Assembly (NCBI RefSeq): GCF_001402915.1
Contig: NZ_CP012945.1
Coordinates: 3,263,501-3,327,500, forward strand
Length of the DNA stretch: 64,000 bases
From: Devosia sp. A16
Lineage (GTDB): Bacteria; Pseudomonadota; Alphaproteobacteria; Rhizobiales; Devosiaceae
Direction: 5' to 3'
Positions 8,746 to 17,676 of this stretch are shown here, piece after piece. The notes under the pieces were generated by a model. That model was not told the DNA's origin. It ran no database searches and was given only the letters and a program-made list of their open reading frames with translations. Position 1 is the stretch's first letter. Each line of letters begins with the position of its first letter. Made by a program: the position numbers and the translations under genes.

Positions 8746-9603
8746 CTACAACTCGCTGTGGGACTTCATGAACACTTGCGGTGTGACGACGATCTTGCCG
8801 TCGATCGGGCCGATCAGTTTCTCGTCCTTGCCTTCGTAGTCGAGCGCGTGCAGCACGGAGCGGATGATGCCGAGCCGGCCGCGTTTCTTGTCGTTGTTGA
8901 ACACGATCCGCCAGGGCGCATGTGCGGTGTGGCTGGCCTCCAGCATACGGTTGCGCGCCTTGGTATAGTCGTCGAAGCGCTTCAGCGCCTCGAGGTCGAT
9001 CGGCGACAGCTTCCACACCTTCAACGGATCGTGCCGGCGGTCGTGGAAGCGCTTGAGCTGCATCTCGCGCCCGATGGTCAGCCAGAACTTGAACAGGTGG
9101 ACGCCGTCATCCACCAGCATCTTCTCAAAATGCGGCACCGCCTCGAGGAAGTGCTCGGTTTCCTCGGGCGTGCAGAAGCCCATGACCGGTTCGACCCCGG
9201 CCCGGTTGTACCACGAGCGGTCGAACAGCACCTGCTCGCCGGCCGCCGGCAGCCAGTCGACATAGCGCTGGAAATACCACTGCGTGCGCTCGCGGTCCGA
9301 TGGCTTGGGCAGCGCCACCGCCATGTTGAAGCGTGGGTTGAGGTTCTCGAGATAGGCGGCGATCGAGCCGCCTTTGCCCGCCGCGTCGCGACCCTCGAAC
9401 ACGATGACGATGCGCTTGCCGGTCTTGGCCTGGTCGTGCTGCAGCAGCGCCAGTTGCCGCTGTGCCTGCAGCATCTCGGCTTCGTAGGCATCACTGTCCA
9501 TCTTCTCGTCATAGGGGAAGCCCCCCGACTCGAGCGCCTTCTTCTTGATTGCGCGGGGCAGCACCGGGTCTTCGAGGTCGAAGCCTTCCAATGCGTCGGA
9601 CAT
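8746..9603 (-). CDS. ppk2: Polyphosphate kinase 2 family protein
   Basis: A 285-residue PPK2-type kinase, which transfers phosphate between polyphosphate and nucleotides. The Walker A motif is GRDAAGKGG near residue 70, the Walker B / lid region is FDRSWYNRAG followed by EPVMGF, and KFWLTIGREMQ and DDYTKARNRML are typical of the family. ATG at 9603 is preceded by GGAG. It is divergent from phoR with a Pho box between them, linking it to phosphate starvation. Whether it favours polyphosphate use or synthesis, and ADP or GDP, is not evident. Confidence 0.93.
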   Translation of the reverse strand: MSDALEGFDLEDPVLPRAIKKKALESGGFPYDEKMDSDAYEAEMLQAQRQLALLQHDQAKTGKRIVIVFEGRDAAGKGGSIAAYLENLNPRFNMAVALPKPSDRERTQWYFQRYVDWLPAAGEQVLFDRSWYNRAGVEPVMGFCTPEETEHFLEAVPHFEKMLVDDGVHLFKFWLTIGREMQLKRFHDRRHDPLKVWKLSPIDLEALKRFDDYTKARNRMLEASHTAHAPWRIVFNNDKKRGRLGIIRSVLHALDYEGKDEKLIGPIDGKIVVTPQVFMKSHSEL

Positions 9604-9619
9604 GAATGAACTCCAGCAC

Positions 9620-9637
9620 CTGTCATGACGGCGTCAC
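9620..9637. promoter_or_regulatory. Pho box between ppk2 and phoR
   Basis: CTGTCATGACGGCGTCAC has two 7-bp half sites (CTGTCAT and GCGTCAC) spaced 11 bp apart, matching the PhoB direct-repeat consensus. A possible -10 (TATGAA, 9646-9651) follows in the phoR direction, with the phoR ATG at 9703. The site is only 16 bp from the ppk2 start codon, so a direct effect on ppk2 would be by overlap. Confidence 0.65.
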
Positions 9638-9702
9638 AACCGTGCTATGAACACCCGCGTCTGACAAGCGGGACGAATCGTCCGGCGCTGAAGGAATTGC
9701 CG

Positions 9703-10983
9703 ATGGCCGATGAGGCGCAGCGTGGAGTGAGCCGATCCGGCTGGCTCGATACCGTCAAGACGCGTCTGTATGGGCGGCTGCTGATGCTGCTCGCCATGGG
9801 GCTGGTGTTCCTGACGCTGGCCGGTCTTGCCGTGCTCGACCCCTGGATCGACCTGCTGGCCTATGCCGTCATCGTCGCCGTCGCCGCGATGGTGCCCGAG
9901 ACCAGCGAGTCGGCAAGCGGTGTGGCGACGGGCGCGAGCAGCGGCGAGCTGGCATTCGCCGATGCGGTCAGGCATTTCGCCGATGCGCTGCCCGACCCCT
10001 CGATCGTCATCGATCGGCGCAGCGTCATCGTACACCTCAACCCGCAGGCAGCGCGGCATTTCCCCGGCGTGGCGGCCGGCAGCCCGATCGCCTTCACCAT
10101 GCGCTTCCCGCAGCTGCTGGCGGCGATCGAGGCGGCCCGGCTCGGCGCTTCGCAGACCATCGAACTGCACCAGACCGTCCCCACCGAGACCTGGTACAAA
10201 GCCACCGTGGCGCCGCTCGCTGCCGGCGATCCGGTCAATGACGGCGTCCTCGTCATTACCCTGCAAAGCCAGACCGAGGAGAAGCGCCTCGAGATGCTGC
10301 GCACCGACTTCATCGCCAATGCCAGCCACGAGCTGCGGACCCCGCTGACCTCGCTGGTCGGCTTTATCGATACGTTGCTGGGACCGGCCGCCAACGACAA
10401 GGAAGCCCGTGAGCGCTTCCTCGGCCTGATGCGCGGCCAGGCCGCCCGCATGGCCAAGCTGATCGAGGACCTCTTGTCGCTGAGCCGTATCGAGATGCGC
10501 CAGCATATGCGGCCCACCGCGCCGGTCGAACTGGGTGCGTTGCTGCGCGAAGTCGCCGAAGGCCTGCAAAAGCTGGCCGAGGATACCGACACCAAACTCC
10601 GGGTCGAGGCGCCGGACGAGCCGGTCACGGTCAGCGGCGATCGCGACGAGCTCTACGAGGTGTTCGAGAACCTGATCGACAACGCCATCAAGTACGGCGC
10701 CGATGGCGACACCATCGATATCACCCTCACCGCCGATGCCGGCCGGCGCGGCTTCGACGCCATGGTCTCGGTGGTCGATCACGGGGTCGGCGTTGCCGCC
10801 GAACACGTGCCGCGCCTCACCGAGCGCTTCTATCGAGTCGATGCCGATAGCAGCCGCAAGAAGAAGGGCACCGGCCTCGGGCTGGCCATCGTCAAGCACA
10901 TCGTCACCCGTCATCACGGCGTGCTGTCGATCAAGAGCCAGCCGGGGCAGGGCACCCGGGTGGACGTGCTGCTGAGAAAATGA
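9703..10983 (+). CDS. phoR: Phosphate regulon sensor histidine kinase PhoR
   Basis: A 426-residue inner-membrane kinase that controls PhoB. Two hydrophobic segments span about residues 20-65, followed by a PAS-like region (DALPDPSIVID), the DHp box with the phospho-accepting His in NASHELRTPL (about residue 209), and the ATPase with N box ENLIDNAIKYG and G boxes VDHGVGV and GTGLGLAIVKH. The ATG at 9703 has an AAGGA site; an upstream in-frame ATG at 9625 would start inside the Pho box and is rejected. It leads the pstSCAB-phoU-phoB cluster. Confidence 0.95.
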   Translation: MADEAQRGVSRSGWLDTVKTRLYGRLLMLLAMGLVFLTLAGLAVLDPWIDLLAYAVIVAVAAMVPETSESASGVATGASSGELAFADAVRHFADALPDPSIVIDRRSVIVHLNPQAARHFPGVAAGSPIAFTMRFPQLLAAIEAARLGASQTIELHQTVPTETWYKATVAPLAAGDPVNDGVLVITLQSQTEEKRLEMLRTDFIANASHELRTPLTSLVGFIDTLLGPAANDKEARERFLGLMRGQAARMAKLIEDLLSLSRIEMRQHMRPTAPVELGALLREVAEGLQKLAEDTDTKLRVEAPDEPVTVSGDRDELYEVFENLIDNAIKYGADGDTIDITLTADAGRRGFDAMVSVVDHGVGVAAEHVPRLTERFYRVDADSSRKKKGTGLGLAIVKHIVTRHHGVLSIKSQPGQGTRVDVLLRK

Positions 10984-10993
10984 CAGCCGCGGC

Positions 10994-11013
10994 GGTTTCC
11001 ACAGCCGGAAACC
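10994..11013. terminator. Hairpin after phoR
   Basis: GGTTTCC and GGAAACC form a perfect 7-bp stem with a 6-base loop 10 bp after the phoR stop. No T tract follows directly, so it may be a processing or weak termination hairpin between phoR and pstS. Confidence 0.45.
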
Positions 11014-11053
11014 TGAAATGACAAAAATAGTTCTTCTGGATCAATGATCTGGA

Positions 11054-11082
11054 CTGTCACAGAAATGCAATCCCAGTGTCAT
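11054..11082 (+). promoter_or_regulatory. Pho box array upstream of pstS
   Basis: CTGTCAC (11054), the weaker ATGCAAT (11065) and GTGTCAT (11076) recur at exact 11-bp spacing, the helical-repeat spacing of PhoB half sites. A possible -10 (TAGGTT, about 11104) follows. The pstS ATG is 112 bp downstream of the array. Confidence 0.6.
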
Positions 11083-11193
11083 AAAACGTTGTGACAACGC
11101 CCCTAGGTTCCGCCGTGCAGACAGGGCGGCCGGAGGAACCGGAACCGTCGACTGGCCTCTGAGGGGCCGATCCTTCCGAAAGGGAACAACATC

Positions 11194-12216
11194 ATGAAGA
11201 TTGCAGTTTTCGCGAGCGCCGCGGTTATCGCGCTTGCCGCCGGCCTTGGTGCGGCCGCGGCGCGCGACCAGGTTCAGGTCGCCGGTTCGTCCACCGTTCT
11301 CCCCTACGCCAAGATCGTCGCCGAGTCGTTCGGCGAGGCCTTCCCGGACTTCAAGACCCCGGTGGTCGAGTCCGGCGGTTCGGGCGCCGGCATCAAGCAG
11401 TTCTGTGAAGGAGTCGGCGAAGACAAGATCGATATCGCGAACTCTTCGCGCCCGATCAAGAAGGAAGAGCTCGAGACCTGCAAGGCCAATGGCGTCGCCG
11501 ACGTCGAGGAAGTCAAGATCGGCTACGACGGCATCGTGTTCGCCACCGATATCGCCGGCCCGGATTTCGCCATCCAGCCCGCCGACATCTACAAGGCCCT
11601 GGCTGCCCAGGTCGTCGTCGACGGCAAGCTCGTCGACAACCCCTACACCAAGTGGAGCGAAGTGAACCCGGCGTTCCCGGCCTGGGACATCGCCGCCTAC
11701 ATCCCGGGCGAAAAGCACGGCACGCGTGAAGTGTTCGAGACCAAGCTCCTCGACGCCGGCTGCGACAAGGATGCCCTGAAGGCCGCTGGCGTCGCCGGTG
11801 ACGCCGTCGCCAAGACCTGCATCGCGGTCCGCAAGGACGGCAAGGCCGTCGACATCGACGGCGATTACACCGAAACCCTGGCCCGCATCGACAGCAACAA
11901 GACCGGCGTGGGCGTGTTCGGTCTCGCCTTCTACGAGAACAACGCCGACAAGCTGAAGGTCGCGACCGTCGGCGGCGTGGTTCCCTCGACCGACACCATC
12001 TCGTCGGGTGAGTATCCGGTCAGCCGTCCGCTGTTCTTCTACGTCAAGAAGGCGCATATCGGCGTGATCCCGGGCCTCAAGGAATATGTCGACTTCTTCA
12101 TCTCCGACGACATGATCGGGCCGGACTCGCCGCTCGCTCAGTATGGCCTCGTGGCCGCTCCGGACGCCGAGCGCGAAGAGATCCGCGCCAAGTTCGAAGC
12201 CGGCACCACGATGTAA
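11194..12216 (+). CDS. pstS: Phosphate ABC transporter substrate-binding protein PstS
   Basis: A 340-residue periplasmic phosphate-binding protein. Residues 1-23 are a Sec signal peptide (cleavage near AAA-RDQ). The phosphate-binding segments AGSSTVLPYA and ESGGSGAGIKQFC are present, with SSRPIKKEE and the KHGTREVFE loop. It follows a GAAAGGGAAC site and a Pho box array and is first in pstSCAB. Three tandem hairpins after its stop probably raise its level over the membrane subunits. Confidence 0.97.
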   Translation: MKIAVFASAAVIALAAGLGAAAARDQVQVAGSSTVLPYAKIVAESFGEAFPDFKTPVVESGGSGAGIKQFCEGVGEDKIDIANSSRPIKKEELETCKANGVADVEEVKIGYDGIVFATDIAGPDFAIQPADIYKALAAQVVVDGKLVDNPYTKWSEVNPAFPAWDIAAYIPGEKHGTREVFETKLLDAGCDKDALKAAGVAGDAVAKTCIAVRKDGKAVDIDGDYTETLARIDSNKTGVGVFGLAFYENNADKLKVATVGGVVPSTDTISSGEYPVSRPLFFYVKKAHIGVIPGLKEYVDFFISDDMIGPDSPLAQYGLVAAPDAEREEIRAKFEAGTTM

Positions 12217-12225
12217 TGTGACTGT

Positions 12226-12286
12226 GGCGCGGGCTCTGGCCCGCGCCATCTGCCCCGCCTGGCGGGGCCTCCGCCGTTGCGGCGGC
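12226..12286 (+). other. Tandem hairpins in the pstS-pstC gap
   Basis: GGCGCGGGC/GCCCGCGCC (12226-12247, perfect 9-bp stem, 4-base loop) is followed by GCCCCG/CGGGGC (12252-12268) and CCGCC/GGCGG (12271-12285). Without T tracts they are more likely mRNA stabilising or processing elements than full terminators, a known way to give more binding protein than permease. Confidence 0.6.
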
Positions 12287-12311
12287 AAAAACTGGGGCAA
12301 GTGAGGCGTCG

Positions 12312-13781
12312 ATGTCAGCAGGCTGGGTAGTCGCAATCGTTCTGGCCATAGGTGCCATCGCATATTTCTTCGCCGCGCAGCGCGCCCGCGTGCAGCGCGA
12401 TGCCAGCGACCGCGCCAAGGAAGTCCCGCATTCGCTGCCGACCTACCACGGCTGGCTCGCCTTCATCTTTGCGACCGTCCCGGCGCTCCTGGTGTTCCTC
12501 GCCGTCAGCGCGACGTCGACCGCGATGCTCGAAAACCGGGTTCGCACCGAGGTCAGCGCGCACCTCTCCGATACGTCGGCGGCGAGCCTCTCGATCGGCA
12601 TCGTCCACAACGTCGCCTCGGCGCTGAACCGCCTCGATCTTTCGGGCGCCAACGTGCCCACTTCCTATGCCGCGCTGCGCGACATGGCCAAGTCGTCGGG
12701 CATCGTCCTCGCCGACAGCGGTGAAGACTACATGCTGCCGCTGGCGGCCAGCGTGAATGCCGACGCCGCCGTGCACAAGCTGATCGGCCAGGGGTTGACC
12801 CTGCTGCTGTCGGTAGCCGGCGCCGCCTTCGCCTATTCCCGCATCCGCCTGCGGCTCCGGGCCCGCAATGAGGTCGAGCGCGTGGTGCTGTGGTCGCTGC
12901 TCGGCGCGTCCACGGTCGCCATCCTCACCACCGTCGGCATCGTGCTCTCGATGCTGAGCGAGACGGTGCACTTCTTCTCCGAGGTGAACCCGCTCAACTT
13001 CTTCTTCGGTACCGTATGGGACCCGCGCTTCGCCGCGGCCGGCTCGGGCGGCACCGAAGGGCAGTTCGGCCTGATCCCGTTGCTGGCCGGCACGCTCTAC
13101 ATCGCCTTCGTCTCGATGCTGTTCGCCGTGCCGGTCGGCTTGATGGCTGCCGTCTACATGGGCGAGTATGCCTCGAGCAGGGTGCGCTCCACCGTCAAGC
13201 CGCTGCTCGAACTGCTCGCCGGCATCCCCACCATCGTCTATGGCATCTTTGCCGTCGTGACGCTGGGGCCGTTCTTCCGCGACCTGTCGGCAGCGCTCAG
13301 TGGCGGCTTCGCCTTCATCCAGGCGCAGTCGGTGCTGACAGCCGGCATCGTCATGGGGGTGATGCTGATCCCGGTGGTGTCCTCGCTCTCGGACGACGTC
13401 ATCACCGCCGTGCCCCGTGCCATGCGTGACGGCTCGCTCGCCCTCGGCGCCACTCGGTCGGAAACCATCCGCAAGGTGATCCTTCCCGCCGCGTTGCCGG
13501 GGATTGTCGGGGCGCTGCTGCTCACCGCCTCGCGCGCCATCGGCGAAACCATGATCGTGGTGCTGGCGGCAGGCGTCGCGGCCCGCATCAACTTCAATCC
13601 GTTCGAGGCGATGACCACCATCACCGTCAAGATCGTCAACCAGCTGACCGGCGACCTCGAGTTCAATTCGCCGCAGACGCTGGTGGCCTTTGCCCTCGGC
13701 CTCACCCTGTTCGCCCTGACGCTCGCCATGAACGTCTACGCGCTCTACATCGTCCGCAAGTACCGGGAGCAGTACGAATGA
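12312..13781 (+). CDS. pstC: Phosphate ABC transporter permease PstC
   Basis: A 489-residue inner-membrane permease. The N-terminal 200 residues hold an extra helix (about residues 1-20), a second one near 45-65 and a periplasmic region. The canonical permease domain follows with ELLAGIPTIVYGIFAV and the EAA-type loop ALGATRSETIRKVILPAALPG that contacts PstB. The start has an aGTGAGGCGTCG context. Its stop overlaps the pstA start by 4 bp (ATGA), so the two are translationally coupled. Confidence 0.95.
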   Translation: MSAGWVVAIVLAIGAIAYFFAAQRARVQRDASDRAKEVPHSLPTYHGWLAFIFATVPALLVFLAVSATSTAMLENRVRTEVSAHLSDTSAASLSIGIVHNVASALNRLDLSGANVPTSYAALRDMAKSSGIVLADSGEDYMLPLAASVNADAAVHKLIGQGLTLLLSVAGAAFAYSRIRLRLRARNEVERVVLWSLLGASTVAILTTVGIVLSMLSETVHFFSEVNPLNFFFGTVWDPRFAAAGSGGTEGQFGLIPLLAGTLYIAFVSMLFAVPVGLMAAVYMGEYASSRVRSTVKPLLELLAGIPTIVYGIFAVVTLGPFFRDLSAALSGGFAFIQAQSVLTAGIVMGVMLIPVVSSLSDDVITAVPRAMRDGSLALGATRSETIRKVILPAALPGIVGALLLTASRAIGETMIVVLAAGVAARINFNPFEAMTTITVKIVNQLTGDLEFNSPQTLVAFALGLTLFALTLAMNVYALYIVRKYREQYE

Positions 13782-15097
13782 CCGACGCAGCCTTGCCCCA
13801 CGCTGCCGTGGCCGCCGCCGCTCCGGCCAGGCGCGATTTCGGCCTCAAGCGCCGTCACGCCGCCGAGTTCCGCTTCCGCCTCTTCGGCATCATGGCCATC
13901 GTCATCGGCCTTGGCTTCCTCGCCATCCTGCTCGGCTCGATCGTCTCCAAGGGCTATACTGCCTTCGTGCAGACCTCGATCACCGTGCCGGTCGAGTTCT
14001 CGGCCTCGATCATCGACAAGGACAACGAGCGCGCCGCCAATCCGCGCGTGCTGGTGTCGGCCAATTACCCGATCATCGCCCGCAACGCCGTCGCCAAGGC
14101 GCTCGGCGTCTCGCTCGACGACAAGGCGGCGATGCGCGATATCGCCAAGTTCGTCTCCGACGGATCGCGCGCCACGCTGCGCGAGATCGTCCTCGCCGAC
14201 CCCGCGGTGATCGGCACCACGCGCAACGTCACGCTCTTGGCCGCCGCCGATATCGACAGCGCCAACAAGGGCCAGATCGACCTCGGCGTGCCCGAGAGCA
14301 AGCGCAAGGTTTCCGACCGGCAGGTCGCCTGGCTCGACCAGCTGAAGCAACAGGGCGCCATCTCGACGCCGTTCAACTGGGGCCTCTTGACCTTCGGCGC
14401 CTCCAGCCGTCCCGAAACCGCCGGGCTCGGCGTGGCGCTGGTCGGTTCGCTCTACATGATGGCGATCGTGCTGCTGTGCGCGCTCCCCATCGGTGTCGCG
14501 GCCTCGATCTATCTCGAGGAGTTCGCCAAGAAGAACCGCTTCACCGACTTCATCGAGGTGAACATCAACAACCTCGCCGCGGTGCCGTCGATCGTCTACG
14601 GCCTGCTCGGGCTGGCGGTGTTCATCAACTTCTTCGGCCTGCCGCGCTCGGCCCCGATCGTCGGCGGCCTGGTCCTCACCCTGATGACGCTGCCCACCAT
14701 CATCATCGCTACCCGCGCCGCGCTCCGCGCCGTGCCGCCCTCGATCCGCTCGGCCGCCCTCGGCATCGGCGCCTCGCGCATGCAGATGGTGTTCGACCAT
14801 GTGCTGCCGCTGGCCACCCCGGGCATCCTGACCGGCACCATTATCGGGCTGGCCCGTGCCCTGGGCGAGACCGCGCCGCTGCTGCTGATCGGCATGGTGG
14901 CCTTCGTCGCCGACCGCCCAACCACGCCGCTCGATCCGGCCACCGCGCTGCCCGTGCAGATCTACATGTGGGCCAATGAGGCGGAGCGCGCTTTCGTCGA
15001 GCGCACGCAGGGCGCCGTGCTGGTGCTGCTGATCTTCCTCGCCCTGATGAACATTGCCGCAATTCTCCTCCGCCGCCGCTTCGAGCGCCGCTGGTAA
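13778..15097 (+). CDS. pstA: Phosphate ABC transporter permease PstA
   Basis: A 439-residue inner-membrane partner of PstC. After a cytoplasmic N-terminus there is one helix near residues 30-50, a long periplasmic stretch, then the permease domain with NNLAAVPSIVYGLLGL and the EAA loop ALGIGASRMQMVFDHVLPLATPG. The N-terminal extension with the periplasmic domain makes it longer than the enterobacterial protein (about 296 residues), which is common in alphaproteobacteria. Start overlaps pstC by 4 bp. Confidence 0.95.
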   Translation: MTDAALPHAAVAAAAPARRDFGLKRRHAAEFRFRLFGIMAIVIGLGFLAILLGSIVSKGYTAFVQTSITVPVEFSASIIDKDNERAANPRVLVSANYPIIARNAVAKALGVSLDDKAAMRDIAKFVSDGSRATLREIVLADPAVIGTTRNVTLLAAADIDSANKGQIDLGVPESKRKVSDRQVAWLDQLKQQGAISTPFNWGLLTFGASSRPETAGLGVALVGSLYMMAIVLLCALPIGVAASIYLEEFAKKNRFTDFIEVNINNLAAVPSIVYGLLGLAVFINFFGLPRSAPIVGGLVLTLMTLPTIIIATRAALRAVPPSIRSAALGIGASRMQMVFDHVLPLATPGILTGTIIGLARALGETAPLLLIGMVAFVADRPTTPLDPATALPVQIYMWANEAERAFVERTQGAVLVLLIFLALMNIAAILLRRRFERRW

Positions 15098-15109
15098 CCC
15101 CCGACCTGG

Positions 15110-15928
15110 ATGACCGACATGTCCCTCGAATCCGCCGCGACCACTGCCGCTCCCGTCTCCCGTCCCAATGCCCCGCCCAAGATGCAGGGCGAAAAGGTCG
15201 GCGTCTTCTACGGCGAGAAGCAGGCCCTGTTCGACGTCGATCTGAAGATCGAGCAGTTCAACGTCACTTCGTTGATTGGCCCGTCGGGCTGCGGCAAGTC
15301 GACGTTCCTGCGCTCGCTGAACCGCATGAACGACACCATCGACGGCTGCCGCGTGGTAGGCAAAATCACCCTCGACCAGGACGATATCTACGATCCCGCC
15401 ATCGACGTGGTGGAGTTGCGCGCCCGCGTCGGCATGGTGTTCCAAAAGCCCAATCCGTTTCCCAAGTCGATCTACGAGAATGTCGCCTACGGTCCCAAGA
15501 TCCACGGCATAGCCCGCAACAAGGCCGATCTCGACGAGATCGTGCACTCTTCGCTGCGCCGCGCCGGCCTGTGGAACGAGGTGAAGGATCGTCTGAACGA
15601 GCCCGGCACCGGCCTTTCGGGTGGCCAGCAGCAGCGCCTGTGCATCGCCCGCGCCATCGCCACCAAGCCCGAAGTGCTGCTGATGGACGAGCCGTGCTCG
15701 GCGCTCGATCCGATCGCCACCGCGGTGATCGAGGAACTGATTGACGAGCTGCGTGAGAACTTCACCATCGTCATCGTCACCCACTCGATGCAACAGGCTG
15801 CGCGCGTCAGCCAGAAGACCGCGTTCTTCCACCTCGGCAAGCTGATCGAGGAAGGCAAGACCGAGGACATCTTCACCAATCCCAAGAACAAGCAGACGCA
15901 GGATTACATCACCGGCCGTATCGGTTGA
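15110..15928 (+). CDS. pstB: Phosphate ABC transporter ATPase PstB
   Basis: A 272-residue ABC ATPase energising PstCA. Walker [11 protein letters not shown]-loop region [20 protein letters not shown], signature [14 protein letters not shown] and Walker [13 protein letters not shown] are all intact. The start is uncertain between ATG 15110 and ATG 15119; neither has a strong ribosome site, and the 12-bp gap to pstA supports coupling. The residues before MQGEKVG are a poorly conserved Ala/Pro-rich tail. Confidence 0.96.
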   Translation: MTDMSLESAATTAAPVSRPNAPPKMQGEKVGVFYGEKQALFDVDLKIEQFNVTSLIGPSGCGKSTFLRSLNRMNDTIDGCRVVGKITLDQDDIYDPAIDVVELRARVGMVFQKPNPFPKSIYENVAYGPKIHGIARNKADLDEIVHSSLRRAGLWNEVKDRLNEPGTGLSGGQQQRLCIARAIATKPEVLLMDEPCSALDPIATAVIEELIDELRENFTIVIVTHSMQQAARVSQKTAFFHLGKLIEEGKTEDIFTNPKNKQTQDYITGRIG

Positions 15929-15957
15929 TCCCAGCGGAATTCGAGAGGAATTCGAGA

Positions 15958-16653
15958 ATGGCATCGCTCAACGAGCACATCGTTTCCTCCTATGAGGACG
16001 AACTCACCAACCTCAACAAGGCCATCTCCGAGATGGGCGGCATGGTCGAGCAGGCCATCACCGAGTCTGCGGTCGCGCTGCTGAAGCTCGACCACAAGCA
16101 GGCCCAGGACGTGCGGCTGTTCGACAAGAAGATCGACGACATGCAGCAGCGCATCAACGACGCTGCCGTCTCGATCATTGCCCGTCGCCAGCCGATGGCG
16201 GCGGACCTGCGCATGGTGGTGACCTCGATCCAGGTCGCCAACGATCTCGAGCGCACCGGCGACATGGCCAAGCAGCTCGCCAAGCGCGCCATGCAGATCG
16301 AGACGCTCGGCCTCGCTCCGAAATTCTACAATGGCGTCAAGCACATGAAGGAGCTGGTGGCGCGGCAGCTGAAGAGCGCCATCGACGCCTATCTCAGCCG
16401 CGATGCCGCAGCGGCGGTCGAGGTGTGCAGCCGCGACGACGAAGTCGATGCGATGTACAATTCGTTGTTCCGCGAATTGCTCACCTACATGATGGAAGAT
16501 CCGCGCAACATCACGCAGTGCACGCATCTGCTGTTCTGCACCAAGAGCCTCGAGCGGGTCGGCGACCATGCGACCAACATCGCCGAAGCTGCGTACTACC
16601 TGGAAACCGGCCGCCATCTCGGCGCCGACGAACAGCAGCGCCAGCCGCGCTGA
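15958..16653 (+). CDS. phoU: Phosphate transport system regulator PhoU
   Basis: A 231-residue helical protein that links the Pst transporter to PhoR and keeps the Pho regulon off when phosphate is ample. Both three-helix repeats are present, with metal-site motifs of the E/DxxxD type (for example ANDLERTGDMAKQ and LERVGDHATNIAEA). The ATG at 15958 follows GAGAGGAATTC; an upstream TTG in frame is ignored. Between pstB and phoB as usual. Confidence 0.96.
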   Translation: MASLNEHIVSSYEDELTNLNKAISEMGGMVEQAITESAVALLKLDHKQAQDVRLFDKKIDDMQQRINDAAVSIIARRQPMAADLRMVVTSIQVANDLERTGDMAKQLAKRAMQIETLGLAPKFYNGVKHMKELVARQLKSAIDAYLSRDAAAAVEVCSRDDEVDAMYNSLFRELLTYMMEDPRNITQCTHLLFCTKSLERVGDHATNIAEAAYYLETGRHLGADEQQRQPR

Positions 16654-16701
16654 TGCACGGCGCCGGAAGCGGCGCTGTGCTCCAAGCCTTTGATGTCCAG
16701 A

Positions 16702-16740
16702 GCTTTCAGGCCGGAGAAGTCCCGCGACTTGCCTGAAAGC
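16702..16740 (+). promoter_or_regulatory. Strong hairpin in the phoB leader
   Basis: GCTTTCAGGC and GCCTGAAAGC pair perfectly over 10 bp, with an inner AAGT/ACTT pair, ending 17 bp before the phoB ATG. The ribosome site (AGGAG) lies just outside the hairpin, so it may protect or limit phoB translation, or mark an mRNA end between phoU and phoB. Confidence 0.5.
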
Positions 16741-16757
16741 GCTCCAGGAGTGACCCG

Positions 16758-17459
16758 ATGTCAGCCACCATCCTGATCGTTGAGGACGAAGCCGATCTGG
16801 CCGTCCTGCTGCGCTACAACCTCGAAGCCGAAGGCTTTCGGGTTGCCACGGCCGCCTCGGGCGATGAGGCGGTGGAACGTATCCGGGACGGCGTGCCCGA
16901 CCTGATCCTGCTCGACTGGATGCTGCCCGGCCTCAGTGGCATCGAACTCTGCCGCCGCTGGCGCTCACGCGAGGAGACCGCCCGCACCCCGATCATCATG
17001 ATCACGGCGCGCGGCGAAGAAGAGGAACGCGTCCGCGGCCTTGCGACCGGCGCCGACGATTATGTGGTGAAGCCGTTCTCGATCCCCGAGCTGCTGGCCC
17101 GCATCAACGCGCTGTTGCGCCGCTCGAGCCCGCAACTGGTCACCGCCGTGCTGAAGGCCGGGGACCTCGAGCTCGATCGCACCAGCCATCGGGTGCGCCG
17201 CGGCGGCCGCGAAGTGCATCTGGGCCCCACCGAGTATCGCCTGCTCGAATACCTGATGCGCCATCCCGGCCGCGTCTATTCGCGCGAGCAGCTGCTCGAC
17301 GGCGTCTGGGGCAACGACGTCTATGTCGACGAGCGCACGGTCGACGTGCATGTCGGGCGCCTGCGCAAGGCGATCAACCGCCACCGCGACGCCGACCCGA
17401 TCCGCACCGTCCGCGGCGCCGGTTATGCCTTCGACGAGCGTTTCGCGGCGGTGAGCTGA
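16758..17459 (+). CDS. phoB: Phosphate regulon response regulator PhoB
   Basis: A 233-residue OmpR-family response regulator. The receiver domain has the acidic pair VEDEADL, phospho-accepting Asp in LILLDWMLPG, and K in DDYVVKPFS; the winged-helix C-terminus has GPTEYRLLEYLMRHPGR and VDVHVGRLRKAI. It binds Pho boxes such as those before phoR and pstS. An AGGAG site is 9 bp before the ATG. Last gene of the cluster, with a palindromic repeat after it. Confidence 0.97.
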   Translation: MSATILIVEDEADLAVLLRYNLEAEGFRVATAASGDEAVERIRDGVPDLILLDWMLPGLSGIELCRRWRSREETARTPIIMITARGEEEERVRGLATGADDYVVKPFSIPELLARINALLRRSSPQLVTAVLKAGDLELDRTSHRVRRGGREVHLGPTEYRLLEYLMRHPGRVYSREQLLDGVWGNDVYVDERTVDVHVGRLRKAINRHRDADPIRTVRGAGYAFDERFAAVS

Positions 17460-17541
17460 GGCATCGATCTCTCCCTCGCGCTGCCGCGCACCTCGACGCC
17501 GACGAGGGCCAAGCAGCGTCGATCTGGTCGCCCCCACCGGC

Positions 17542-17621
17542 TGTCATCCCAGCGAAAGCTGGGACCCATCTCACCGCCTGCACCAGCCGATAGTTGGGTC
17601 CCAGCTTTCGCTGGGATGACA
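17542..17621. repeat. 27-bp perfect palindromic repeat (GTCATCCCAGCGAAAGCTGGG type)
   Basis: Perfectly complementary 27-bp arms at 17542-17568 and 17595-17621, starting TGTCATCCCAGC and separated by 26 bp. It is a variant of the repeats at 1840 and 3217 (GCGAAAGC core). Located in the phoB-amidase gap, where genes converge, it may act as a bidirectional terminator. Confidence 0.85.
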
Positions 17622-17676
17622 CCGAGTGGGTTGAGATATCGGGGCCTCGCCGTACCCAAGCTGCAGGGGAGCAGCG

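Noticed and set aside
13745-15964. A 739-codon open frame antisense to pstA and pstB
   Set aside because: It is the mirror of GC-rich coding sequence; the product is full of Asp/Arg/His/Gln runs with no domain, while pstA and pstB are unmistakable.
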